6,161 nt of DNA from Candidatus Melainabacteria bacterium. Its GTDB lineage: Bacteria > Actinomycetota > Actinomycetes > Mycobacteriales > Pseudonocardiaceae. Each line of letters starts with the position of its first letter. Within the stretch, counting starts at the first letter, position 1. Positions 1-5,905 of this stretch are shown piece by piece. A program made the translations under genes and the position numbers. Below the pieces are notes generated by a model. The model had not been told where the DNA came from. It worked only from the letters and a program-made list of their open reading frames with translations, and did not search any database. Location of the stretch: NCBI GenBank assembly GCA_903970565.1, contig CAJCJE010000667.1, positions 1 to 6,161 of the forward strand, written 5' to 3'.

Positions 1-127
1 CAGGGAATTGGCAAGTCGCCTGTGGGATTTGGCCGAAAAGGATTGAATTTCGCCCTGCCGCGATGCGGGTTCCACCGCCGCTTAAGTTTGGGTTAACCAC
101 GCGTCCCTAATGGAGTAAGGGGGCTTG

Positions 128-352
128 ATGGGGTCAAAACCGATGCTCGTCCGAGCCGCGACGGCCGGAACCAACCCGGCCGCCGCGCCGAACACCACCG
201 TCGAGGCCGGCGCGACGGCCGCGCCGACCGACCGGCAGCCGATCGCCGGCCTGCGCAGGTACCTGGTGATCTCGCTGGTGCTGGACGTCGGCCTCCCGCT
301 GGCGGGGTACTACGTGCTGCGCGGCGTCGGCCTCGGGCCTGGTGGGCGCTGA
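128..352 (+). pseudogene. VC0807-like membrane protein, N-terminal fragment (frame broken)
   Basis: This is the amino-terminal part of a small integral membrane protein that I assign to the VC0807-like family, whose function is unknown. The first ~40 residues are a polar Ala/Thr/Pro-rich tail. They are followed by one hydrophobic segment (about residues 43-66 from ATG 128, containing LVLDVGLPLAGYY, a pattern I recall from this family). The frame then runs into TGA at 350-352, just where a second membrane segment should start. The expected continuation, PWWALMLSGA, is readable in another frame at 338-365, which indicates a lost base near 338-340. I chose ATG 128 over TTG 125 because AGGGGG (118-123) lies 4 bases upstream and GGAG (112-115) lies further away. 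The rest of the protein is the overlapping fragment at 342-860. The family assignment is from memory of family patterns; the frame break is read directly. Confidence 0.7.
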
Positions 353-860
353 TGCTCAGCGGCGCGCGCTGGTGCTGCCGAGTGTCGCCTACTCCGTGTA
401 CCAGCAGCGCAGGATCAACATGTCGACCGTGTTCACGGTGAGCCTGCTGGTCGTCGGCACGCTGATGTCGCTGATCACCGGCAGTCCTCGGCTGTTGTTG
501 GTCCGGGAGGCCTGGCTGTTCCTGGTGCTGGGGGTGTGGGCGCTGGCGACCGTGCCGACGAGTCGGCCGTTCATGATGATCACCGCGCGGGCCGTCGTGA
601 TCGCGAAGGTGGGTTACGAGGGGTTGCGCGCCTACGAGGCCCGCTGGGACGCCGAGGCCACCTTCCGCCGTTCGGCCCGCATCCTCAGTGCCGTCTGGGG
701 ACTGGCGTTCTCGCTGGACGCGCTGGTCCAGGTACTACTCGCCTACACCCTGCCGGTCGACCTGGTGCCCGGCATCAGTACCGCGCGGTGGCTGGTCGTT
801 CTCGGCGGCGCACTGACTTTCCACATCGTCTACACCAGGCGCAAGGACCTGCGGGCATGA
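342..860 (+). pseudogene. VC0807-like membrane protein, C-terminal fragment
   Basis: This is the carboxy-terminal three quarters of the same membrane protein, in a different frame from 128-352. About four hydrophobic segments are visible, at roughly residues 30-46, 57-72, 112-136 and 148-165. A conserved-looking SLLVVGTLMSLITGSPRLLL stretch follows the first cytoplasmic loop, and the tail is basic (YTRRKDLRA). The frame opens at GTG 342, which has no good ribosome binding site. Codons 342-365 do not look like the family, and family-like sequence resumes at about 366 (ALVLPSVAYSVY). A likelier re-start is ATG 420, which has AGGA at 411-414, 5 bases upstream. A protein starting there would keep four membrane segments. 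It converges on the AsnC-type gene with only 21 bases between stop codons. Whether a shortened product is made cannot be told from sequence. The alternative is an intact gene with two base-calling errors in this GC-rich stretch. Confidence 0.7.
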
Positions 861-881
861 GCACCGACAGCCGGGAGCGGG

Positions 882-1334
882 TCAGGCCGGTTCTCGCGCG
901 TTGCCGAGGGTGTTGCCGAGCGTGATGAAGGTCTTGGTGCCGGTGACCCCGCCGGAGGTCCGGATGGTGTCGATGACCTCACGCAAATGCGCGACGTCCC
1001 TGGCCCGGATATGGCACAGCGCGTCCGGGTCGCCCGCGATCAGGTACACCGCCTGCACCTCGGGCAGTTCGGCGGCGAGCCGTTCGATCTCCGGCGGCCG
1101 GGTCTTGCCGGTGTAGCGCAGTTCGGTGAACGCCTCGATGGTCCAGCCCAGCTTCGAGTAGTCGATCTTCGCGGTGAATCCGGTGATCACCCCGGCTGCC
1201 TGGAGGCGGTCGACGCGGCGTTTGACCGCCGGCAGCGACAGCCCGATCTCGCCGGCCATGTCGGCGTAGGAGCGCCGGCCGTCCCTGCGAAGGAACTCGA
1301 TCAGCCGCAGATCGATCTCGTCCACAGTGCTCAC
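882..1334 (-). CDS. Lrp/AsnC family transcriptional regulator
   Basis: This is a 150-residue DNA-binding regulator of the leucine-responsive/AsnC family, the usual length for the family. The N-terminal AsnC-type winged helix-turn-helix covers about residues 5-64: DEIDLRLIEFLRRDGR, then a recognition helix around LSLPAVKRRVDRLQAAGVI (residues 32-50). A C-terminal RAM/ligand-binding domain (about 67-145) carries the GDPDA motif at 101-105, matching the GDxD effector-site pattern of the family. The reading frame extends upstream to 1388, but I chose GTG 1334 because GGGGAGG (1347-1341 on this strand) sits 6 bases before it and the protein then starts in family style (MSTVDEIDL). It is divergent from the indolepyruvate oxidoreductase gene, with 176 bases between. 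Lrp-family regulators often control the adjacent gene and themselves, and the ligand is often an amino acid. The likely target is therefore the oxidoreductase, with an aromatic amino acid or its keto acid as effector (inference). Confidence 0.95.
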   Translation of the reverse strand: MSTVDEIDLRLIEFLRRDGRRSYADMAGEIGLSLPAVKRRVDRLQAAGVITGFTAKIDYSKLGWTIEAFTELRYTGKTRPPEIERLAAELPEVQAVYLIAGDPDALCHIRARDVAHLREVIDTIRTSGGVTGTKTFITLGNTLGNAREPA

Positions 1335-1353
1335 CTGGCACCTCCCCGTGCCT

Positions 1354-1381
1354 AAGATAGTAACAAGAACGACGCTGAAAA
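1354..1381 (-). promoter_or_regulatory. Candidate promoter of the AsnC-type regulator
   Basis: On the minus strand, TTTTCA (1381-1376) as -35 and TATCTT (1359-1354) as -10 are separated by 16 bases. Transcription would start near 1347, leaving a very short leader that contains the GGGGAGG ribosome binding site. The -10 matches the actinobacterial TANNNT pattern. It is the mirror copy of the -10 on the plus strand at 1420-1425. The prediction is from sequence only. Confidence 0.45.
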
Positions 1382-1396
1382 CGTGCATAACTTGCG

Positions 1397-1425
1397 TTGG
1401 TTCGCCGATTTACGACAGCTATCTT
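1397..1425 (+). promoter_or_regulatory. Candidate promoter of the indolepyruvate oxidoreductase gene
   Basis: TTGGTT (1397-1402) and TATCTT (1420-1425) are spaced exactly 17 bases apart and resemble a vegetative sigma-factor promoter. Transcription would start near 1432, giving a leader of about 79 bases before GTG 1511. Between this promoter and the divergent one lies GCA-N5-TGC (1385-1395), a small dyad at the centre of the region and a reasonable place for the neighbouring Lrp/AsnC protein to bind. A CTTGCG repeat (1391-1396 and 1423-1428) is spaced 32 bases, about three helical turns. The operator role is inference. Confidence 0.45.
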
Positions 1426-1479
1426 GCGCGAAAACGGGTAAGTCGGTTCTCCTAGGTCCTTGGCCACCGGAGTAGCTGC

Positions 1480-1496
1480 CGGTCGGGGCCCGACCG
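1480..1496 (+). promoter_or_regulatory. 17-base palindrome just upstream of the oxidoreductase ribosome binding site
   Basis: CGGTCGGG, one G, then CCCGACCG form a perfect 8-base inverted repeat around a single central base. In RNA it would fold as a 7-pair GC-rich stem with a 3-base loop. It ends 2 bases before the AGGAG Shine-Dalgarno (1499-1503) and 14 bases before the GTG start. It could be a protein operator or an RNA hairpin that affects ribosome access. It has no following U-tract, so it does not look like a terminator. Confidence 0.4.
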
Positions 1497-1510
1497 AGAG
1501 GAGCGCCAGC

Positions 1511-4500
1511 GTGCTGCACCCAACCGTCGCACTGGACGACAAGTACGTTGCCGACCACGGCCGGGCGCTGATCTCCGGAGTGCAGGCACTCGTGCGGCTG
1601 ACCCTGCAACAGCGCAGACTCGACCAGACACGAGGGCTGGACACCAGGGTGTTCGTCTCCGGCTACCAGGGTTCGCCGCTGGGTGGGCTGGACCAGGAAC
1701 TGGGCCGGGCCAAGCGGCTGCTGGACCCGGCCGGCGTGGTGTTCCGGCCCGGCGTCAACGAGGAGCTGGCCGCGACCGCCGTCGCCGGAACCCAGCAGCT
1801 CGGCGCGGTGCCCGGCCGGCGACATGCCGGCGTCACCGGCTTCTGGTACGGCAAGAACCCCGGCCTGGACCGGGCGGCGGACGCGATCCGGCACGGCAAC
1901 CTGGCCGGCACCGCGACCCTCGGCGGCGCGGTCGCCTGGATCGGCGACGACCCGGCGTGCAAGTCCTCGACGGTGCCCAGTTCCTGTGAGCCGATCGCGC
2001 AGAGCCTGCTGATGCCGCTGCTCGCGCCGGGCACCGTCGCGGAGATCATCGAGTTCGGCCTGCACGCCGTCGCGCTGTCGCGGGCGAGCGGCCTGTGGAC
2101 CGGGTTGAAGATCGTCGCGGATATCGCCGACGCTTCGGCGACCATCGACGTCGGCGCGCTGTGGCACGGGATTCCGCTGCCCCCGCAGACGGGCCGCCCC
2201 ACCCTGCCGCCCCTGGTCGGCGGTCCCGCCATCGACGCCGAGCACGACCAGCTCACCCGCCGGCTCGACCTGGCCCGCGCCTATGCCCGGAGCACCGGAC
2301 TCAACCGGATCGCGTTCTCCGCCCGGCAGGCCAGGCTCGGCGTGCTCGCCTCCGGCACCGGATACGCCGTCCTGCAACGAGCTTTGCAGGACCTCGGCCT
2401 CGACGAGGCCGCGATGGACGGGCTCGGGTTGCGGCTGATCCGCCTCGCCATGCCGTTCCCGATCGACGCCGACGCGCTCGCCGAGCTGACCGAGGGCCTG
2501 GACGAGGTGCTGGTGGTCGAGGACAAGGTCGCGTTCCTGGAGGACCACCTCAAGGCCGCGCTGTATCGCAGGCCGGGCGCGCCGAATATCGTCGGCCGCC
2601 GCGACGAGACCGGCCGTCCGCTGCTCACCGCACGCGGCCAGCTCACCGCCGAGGACGTGGCGCAGGCACTGGCCCGGCGAATCACCGTCGTCATCGGCGC
2701 CGACCGGCTGCCGCGCGCCGCGACCGTCCAACTGGCCGCCATCGCCCCGCGCCGGCCCAGCCGGATCGCGCTGCCCACGGCCGTCCCGGCGCGCACCCCG
2801 TACTTCTGCTCCGGCTGCCCGCACAACGTCTCCACCCGCACCGATGCCGACACCCTCGTCGGGGTCGGCATCGGCTGCCACGCGATGATCGCCATCGACG
2901 GCGCCGGCCGGGGCCGGCAGATCGGGCTGACCCAGATGGGCGGCGAGGGCGCGCAGTGGCTGGGCCTGGCCCCGTTCACCGACGACCGGCACTTCGTGCA
3001 GAACCTCGGCGACGGCACCTTCCACCACTCCGGCTCGCTGGCCATCCGGGCCGCGGTCGCCGGCGGCGTGACCATGACCTACAAGCTGCTCTACAACGAC
3101 GCGGTCGCGATGACCGGCGGCCAGCGCGCCGAGGGCCGGCTGGACGTCCCGTCGATCACCCGGCTGCTCGCGGTCGAGGGCGTGGCGCGGATCGTGATCA
3201 CCACGGCCAGCCCCTCGGACTATCGCGGCATCGTGCTGGACCCGATCGCGACGGTCCGCCACCGCGACGAGTTCGCCGAGGTGGAACACGAACTCGCCGC
3301 CGTGGCCGGGGTCACCGTGCTCATCCACGACGACCGGTGCGCCGCCGAGGAACGCCGGCTGCGCAAGCGCGGTCAGCTGCCGACCCCGGCCGAACGGGTC
3401 GTGGTCAACGAGCGGGTGTGCGAGGGCTGCGGCGACTGCGGTGACGTGTCGACCTGCCTGTCGGTGCGGCCGGTCGAATCGGAGTTCGGCCGCAAGACGC
3501 GGATTCACCAGTCCTCCTGCAACAGCGACCTCACCTGCGTCAAGGGCGACTGCCCGTCCTTCCTGCTCGTCGAGCCGGGCACCCGGCCCACGCGCTCGGT
3601 GCCGGAACTGCCGGTCGAACTCACCGAACCGGTCTCCCGACTGTCCGAATCAGACAGTGTGCTGCTGCGGATGCCCGGCATCGGTGGCACCGGGGTGGTG
3701 ACGATCTCGCAGATCCTTCAGATGGCCGCGCACCTCGACGGCCGGTTCGCCGCCGGCCTCGAACAGACCGGACTCGCGCAGAAGGGCGGCCCGGTCGTCT
3801 CCGACATCCGGATCGCCAAGGCACCGTTCACCGGTTCGCTACGCGCCTCCCGAAGCACCGTCGACGTCCTGGTCGGCTTCGACCTGCTCGGCGCCGCCGA
3901 CGCGGCGAACCTGGCCACCGCGCGGCCGGGACACACCATCGCCGTGATCAACACCTCGGTGGTGCCGACCGCCGCGATGGTCACCAACCGCGTGCTGCTG
4001 CCCGGTTCGCCGGACGACGCGCTCGACCGGATCAACGCGGCCACCCGCGCCGAGGACAACCTGCACCTGGACGCCCAGGAACTCGCCGAACAGCTGTTCG
4101 GCGACCACATGCCGGCGAACATGCTGCTCGTCGGCGCCGCCTACCAGCACGGTGTACTGCCCATCCCGGTCGAGGCGATCGAAAGCGCGATCCGGCTCAA
4201 CGGCACCGCGATCGAGCAGACCCTCGCCGCCTTCCACTGGGGCCGGGCCGCGGTGGCGGACCCGGCCGCCGTCCGGGCCGCGCTGGCCACCCCGGTCGCC
4301 GCGACCGTCGAGGTGGACCGCGTCGCCTCCTCGATCGCGGCCGGGGAACTGGAATCCGTGCTGGCGCCTCGGGTCGCCGACCTCATCGGTTTCCAGGACG
4401 TGGCACTGGCCCGCGACTATGCCGCGCAGGTCCGCCGCGTCACGGCGAGGGCGACCGAGCGCACCGACGCCGAGACCGGGCGCCGGATCGGCCTGGCCTA

Positions 4501-5011
4501 TGCGCGCGGCCTGCACAAGCTGTTGGCCTACAAGGACGAGTACGAGGTTGCCCGGCTGCATCTGGACCCGGTGGAGCAGGCGCGCCGGGACGCCGAGTTC
4601 GGCGCGGACGCCTCGGTCTCGGTGCTGCTGCACCCGCCGGTGCTGCGGGCGATGGGCATGAAGCGCAAGATCCGGCTGCGGGGCCGCACCGCGCGCACGA
4701 CGTTCCGGGCCCTGCGCGCCGCACGGGGACTGCGCGGTACGAAGGCGGACATCTTCGGCTACGCCCGTATCCGGCGGATCGAGCGTGCGCTGCCGGGGGA
4801 GTACCGCGACCTCCTGGACAGGGCCGTCGCCCATCTCGACGCCGGCACCGCCGAACAGGTCACCGAACTGGCCGGCCTGCCGGATCTGGTGCGCGGCTAC
4901 GAGGACATCAAACTCGCCAACATCGCCACCTACCGCGCCCGCGCCGCCGAACTGCTCGCCGCGATCACCGTCGCCTCCGCCCCGAGCCGTCACGAGTCGA
5001 CGAACGTCTAG
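1511..5011 (+). CDS. Fused indolepyruvate:ferredoxin oxidoreductase family protein
   Basis: This is a 1166-residue cytoplasmic enzyme of the 2-oxoacid:ferredoxin oxidoreductase superfamily with alpha (IorA) and gamma (IorB) parts in one chain. The family oxidatively decarboxylates indole-, phenyl- or hydroxyphenylpyruvate with CoA, passing electrons to ferredoxin (EC 1.2.7.8). Domains in order: an N-terminal pyrimidine-binding domain with SGYQGSPLGG (50-59) and the NEE acidic motif (E84/E85); a TPP-binding domain with GDG (500-502) through NDAVAMTGGQ (N529); a cysteine cluster at 637-681; a gamma domain starting GIGGTG (723-728) with EQTGLAQKGG (751-760); and a C-terminal DUF6537-like region (about 957-1140). 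C433, C436, C456 and C610 fit a proximal [4Fe-4S] site by analogy to pyruvate:ferredoxin oxidoreductase. I chose GTG 1511 because AGGAG (1499-1503) is 7 bases upstream; TTG 1460 has no such site. Length is normal and the frame is intact. No ferredoxin gene lies nearby. The exact substrate is unproven. Confidence 0.95.
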   Translation: MLHPTVALDDKYVADHGRALISGVQALVRLTLQQRRLDQTRGLDTRVFVSGYQGSPLGGLDQELGRAKRLLDPAGVVFRPGVNEELAATAVAGTQQLGAVPGRRHAGVTGFWYGKNPGLDRAADAIRHGNLAGTATLGGAVAWIGDDPACKSSTVPSSCEPIAQSLLMPLLAPGTVAEIIEFGLHAVALSRASGLWTGLKIVADIADASATIDVGALWHGIPLPPQTGRPTLPPLVGGPAIDAEHDQLTRRLDLARAYARSTGLNRIAFSARQARLGVLASGTGYAVLQRALQDLGLDEAAMDGLGLRLIRLAMPFPIDADALAELTEGLDEVLVVEDKVAFLEDHLKAALYRRPGAPNIVGRRDETGRPLLTARGQLTAEDVAQALARRITVVIGADRLPRAATVQLAAIAPRRPSRIALPTAVPARTPYFCSGCPHNVSTRTDADTLVGVGIGCHAMIAIDGAGRGRQIGLTQMGGEGAQWLGLAPFTDDRHFVQNLGDGTFHHSGSLAIRAAVAGGVTMTYKLLYNDAVAMTGGQRAEGRLDVPSITRLLAVEGVARIVITTASPSDYRGIVLDPIATVRHRDEFAEVEHELAAVAGVTVLIHDDRCAAEERRLRKRGQLPTPAERVVVNERVCEGCGDCGDVSTCLSVRPVESEFGRKTRIHQSSCNSDLTCVKGDCPSFLLVEPGTRPTRSVPELPVELTEPVSRLSESDSVLLRMPGIGGTGVVTISQILQMAAHLDGRFAAGLEQTGLAQKGGPVVSDIRIAKAPFTGSLRASRSTVDVLVGFDLLGAADAANLATARPGHTIAVINTSVVPTAAMVTNRVLLPGSPDDALDRINAATRAEDNLHLDAQELAEQLFGDHMPANMLLVGAAYQHGVLPIPVEAIESAIRLNGTAIEQTLAAFHWGRAAVADPAAVRAALATPVAATVEVDRVASSIAAGELESVLAPRVADLIGFQDVALARDYAAQVRRVTARATERTDAETGRRIGLAYARGLHKLLAYKDEYEVARLHLDPVEQARRDAEFGADASVSVLLHPPVLRAMGMKRKIRLRGRTARTTFRALRAARGLRGTKADIFGYARIRRIERALPGEYRDLLDRAVAHLDAGTAEQVTELAGLPDLVRGYEDIKLANIATYRARAAELLAAITVASAPSRHESTNV
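2369..2392. repeat. Intragenic 9-base inverted repeat (hairpin) within the oxidoreductase gene
   Basis: The arms GTCCTGCAA (2369-2377) and TTGCAGGAC (2384-2392) are perfect complements around a 6-base spacer. They encode the stretch VLQRALQD in the alpha part. Two similar Leu-Gln codon pairs (CTG CAA and TTG CAG) explain part of the symmetry. No function is known. Confidence 0.4.
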
Positions 5012-5040
5012 CCGTCGGCGTGTCGAACGGGGAGAGACGG

Positions 5041-5784
5041 TCAGGCGGCGGGTGCCACGGTCCCGCCGTCGATGTGATGGCGCCGCAACGAGTCGCCGAC
5101 GAAACCACTGGCCTTCATCAGTTCGACGAACTCCGCGAGCAGCGCCTGCGCGTCCGCGCCTCGACCGGCCGGGGTGCCCATTGCCTGCTGGATCACCATG
5201 AAACGGCCCGGCAGCACCCGAACCCCCGGTGCGCGATCCGCCTCGCCCTCCAGGACCCCGCGAATACCGGCCGCGACCTCGACCTCACCCGCGCGCAGCG
5301 CCGCGAGCGCGGCCGGGGCGCCCGGTAGTCGGACGATCTCGGCATACGCGGTCTCGCGGGTCAGGAACAGGTCGTAGGCACTGCCCGACCCGACCGAGAT
5401 ACGGTGGCCGGTCGCGTCGACCTGCGCGTTGTCGGTCACCGGAGAGTCATCGCGGACCAGGTAGCTGCCCTCGATGAGGACGTAGGGGGCGGTGAAGCGC
5501 AGGCCCTCGCCGCGGGCCGGGTCGATGGCGAAGAAGCCGATGTCGGCACCGTCGGCCCGCACCGTCTCCACCGATGCCGCAGCCTTCTCGAACAGCACCA
5601 GTTCGACCGGTACCCCGAGGCGGCGCGCGAACTCGCGGGCCAGATCGATGGACACCCCGACCGGTTCACCGGTGCCCGGGTCCCGGTTGGCCAGGATCGG
5701 ATTGCCGAGGTTGATCGACGCGCGCAGGGTGCCGCTCGGGGCGAAGGTGGACACCAGAGCCGGGGTGATCGTCGGTTCCGTCAC
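5041..5784 (-). CDS. Solute-binding-fold protein (SBP family 3-like) without signal peptide
   Basis: This is a 247-residue protein with the type-2 periplasmic-binding fold typical of polar amino-acid ABC transporter receptors. Family features in order: a first strand, GTLRASINL (18-26); the GVSIDLAREFARRLG helix (43-57); the ADIGFFAIDPARGEGLRFTAPY segment (80-101), equivalent to the conserved D...T..R...F..PY region; a SVGSGSAYDLFL hinge-side segment; and AALAALRAGEVEVAAG near the second lobe. Unlike exported receptors it begins directly with MTEPTITPALVS and shows no signal peptide or lipobox cysteine. The frame stays open upstream, but the earlier GTG starts at 5874 and 5847 do not add a convincing hydrophobic signal. 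GTG 5784 has a weak AGGG 8 bases before it. It also lies exactly 7 bases after a TAGGGT -10-like element, so the mRNA may be leaderless. The gene converges on the oxidoreductase (29-base gap) and diverges from the lyase. It may be a cytosolic ligand sensor or an enzyme on this fold, such as a cyclohexadienyl-dehydratase-like protein; neither is shown. Confidence 0.85.
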   Translation of the reverse strand: MTEPTITPALVSTFAPSGTLRASINLGNPILANRDPGTGEPVGVSIDLAREFARRLGVPVELVLFEKAAASVETVRADGADIGFFAIDPARGEGLRFTAPYVLIEGSYLVRDDSPVTDNAQVDATGHRISVGSGSAYDLFLTRETAYAEIVRLPGAPAALAALRAGEVEVAAGIRGVLEGEADRAPGVRVLPGRFMVIQQAMGTPAGRGADAQALLAEFVELMKASGFVGDSLRRHHIDGGTVAPAA

Positions 5785-5791
5785 GGCCGCG

Positions 5792-5797
5792 ACCCTA
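5792..5797 (-). promoter_or_regulatory. Candidate -10 element for the solute-binding-fold gene
   Basis: TAGGGT on the minus strand (5797-5792) fits TANNNT and is 7 bases from the GTG start at 5784. A transcript starting at the usual distance would begin at the start codon itself. I see no good -35, which is common for actinobacterial promoters. The same bases include the weak AGGG that could act as a ribosome binding site, so the two readings compete. Confidence 0.35.
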
Positions 5798-5818
5798 CCC
5801 AAGACCTGTCGGATACCA

Positions 5819-5834
5819 GCACCGATGGCGGTGC
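5819..5834. promoter_or_regulatory. Small palindrome in the divergent control region
   Basis: GCACCG (5819-5824) and CGGTGC (5829-5834) are perfect inverted arms around ATGG. The site lies where the -35 of the plus-strand promoter (with -10 at 5848) would fall, and about 20-40 bases upstream of the opposite -10. It is a plausible operator for a regulator acting on both divergent genes. Short dyads are common in GC-rich DNA, so support is modest. Confidence 0.3.
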
Positions 5835-5847
5835 CAGCGGGTTTCAC

Positions 5848-5853
5848 TAGGCT
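5848..5853 (+). promoter_or_regulatory. Candidate -10 element for the lyase transcript
   Basis: TAGGCT matches TANNNT. Transcription starting 7-8 bases downstream would begin at about 5860-5861, which is the GTG of a 14-codon ORF. No convincing -35 is seen (ATGGCG at 5825-5830 at 17 bases spacing). It is the best plus-strand -10 candidate I found between the two divergent genes. Confidence 0.35.
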
Positions 5854-5860
5854 CGACGGG

Positions 5861-5905
5861 GTGAAGGTCAGCACACCGGCGGCCGGTGCGCCGGAGTCGG
5901 TGTGA
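5861..5905 (+). CDS. Candidate 14-codon leader ORF overlapping the lyase start
   Basis: GTG 5861 to TGA 5903-5905 encodes MKVSTPAAGAPESV. Its stop overlaps the lyase start in GTGA (GTG 5902-5904, TGA 5903-5905), a layout typical of translational coupling. The candidate -10 at 5848-5853 would put the 5' end of the mRNA at this GTG, making it a leaderless ORF of the sort known upstream of metabolic genes in mycobacteria. The peptide has no run of His, Phe, Tyr or Trp, so classical attenuation by those residues is not indicated. It may be only chance open frame. Confidence 0.3.
   Translation: MKVSTPAAGAPESV

Noticed and set aside
1..127. Promoter or upstream gene end before the membrane protein gene
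   Set aside because: TTGAAT (43-48), TAAGTT (83-88) and the GGTTAACC dyad (91-98) are present, but no pair has correct promoter spacing, and no coding frame with recognisable content enters from the left edge.
338..366. Programmed ribosomal frameshift in the membrane protein gene
   Set aside because: Two separate shifts in the same direction would be needed and there is no slippery heptamer or downstream structure; loss of bases or sequencing error is simpler.
1335..1388. N-terminal extension of the AsnC-type protein to 1388
   Set aside because: It would include the ribosome binding site and the -10 element as coding sequence; GTG 1334 has a strong Shine-Dalgarno and the normal family N-terminus.
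1460..1510. Upstream TTG start for the oxidoreductase
   Set aside because: It would add 17 residues spanning the palindrome and the AGGAG site, has no ribosome binding site of its own, and the family-like sequence begins after GTG 1511.
1352..3508. Very long minus-strand open frame (718 codons) opposite the oxidoreductase
   Set aside because: It is rich in Gly, Arg, Gln and Asp with no recognisable domain, and it lies exactly antisense to clear TPP-enzyme motifs. It is the usual mirror frame of a GC-rich gene. The same applies to 3839-4993 (-) and 2095-3444 (+).
3640..3658. Inverted repeat ACTGTC/GACAGT with 7-base spacer in the oxidoreductase gene
   Set aside because: It falls in the linker before the gamma domain, is only 6 bases per arm, and is not linked to any other signal; likely chance.
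5012..5040. Terminator between the convergent oxidoreductase and solute-binding-fold genes
   Set aside because: Only CCGTC/GACGG can pair, across a 19-base loop, with no T-tract. No convincing intrinsic terminator is visible.
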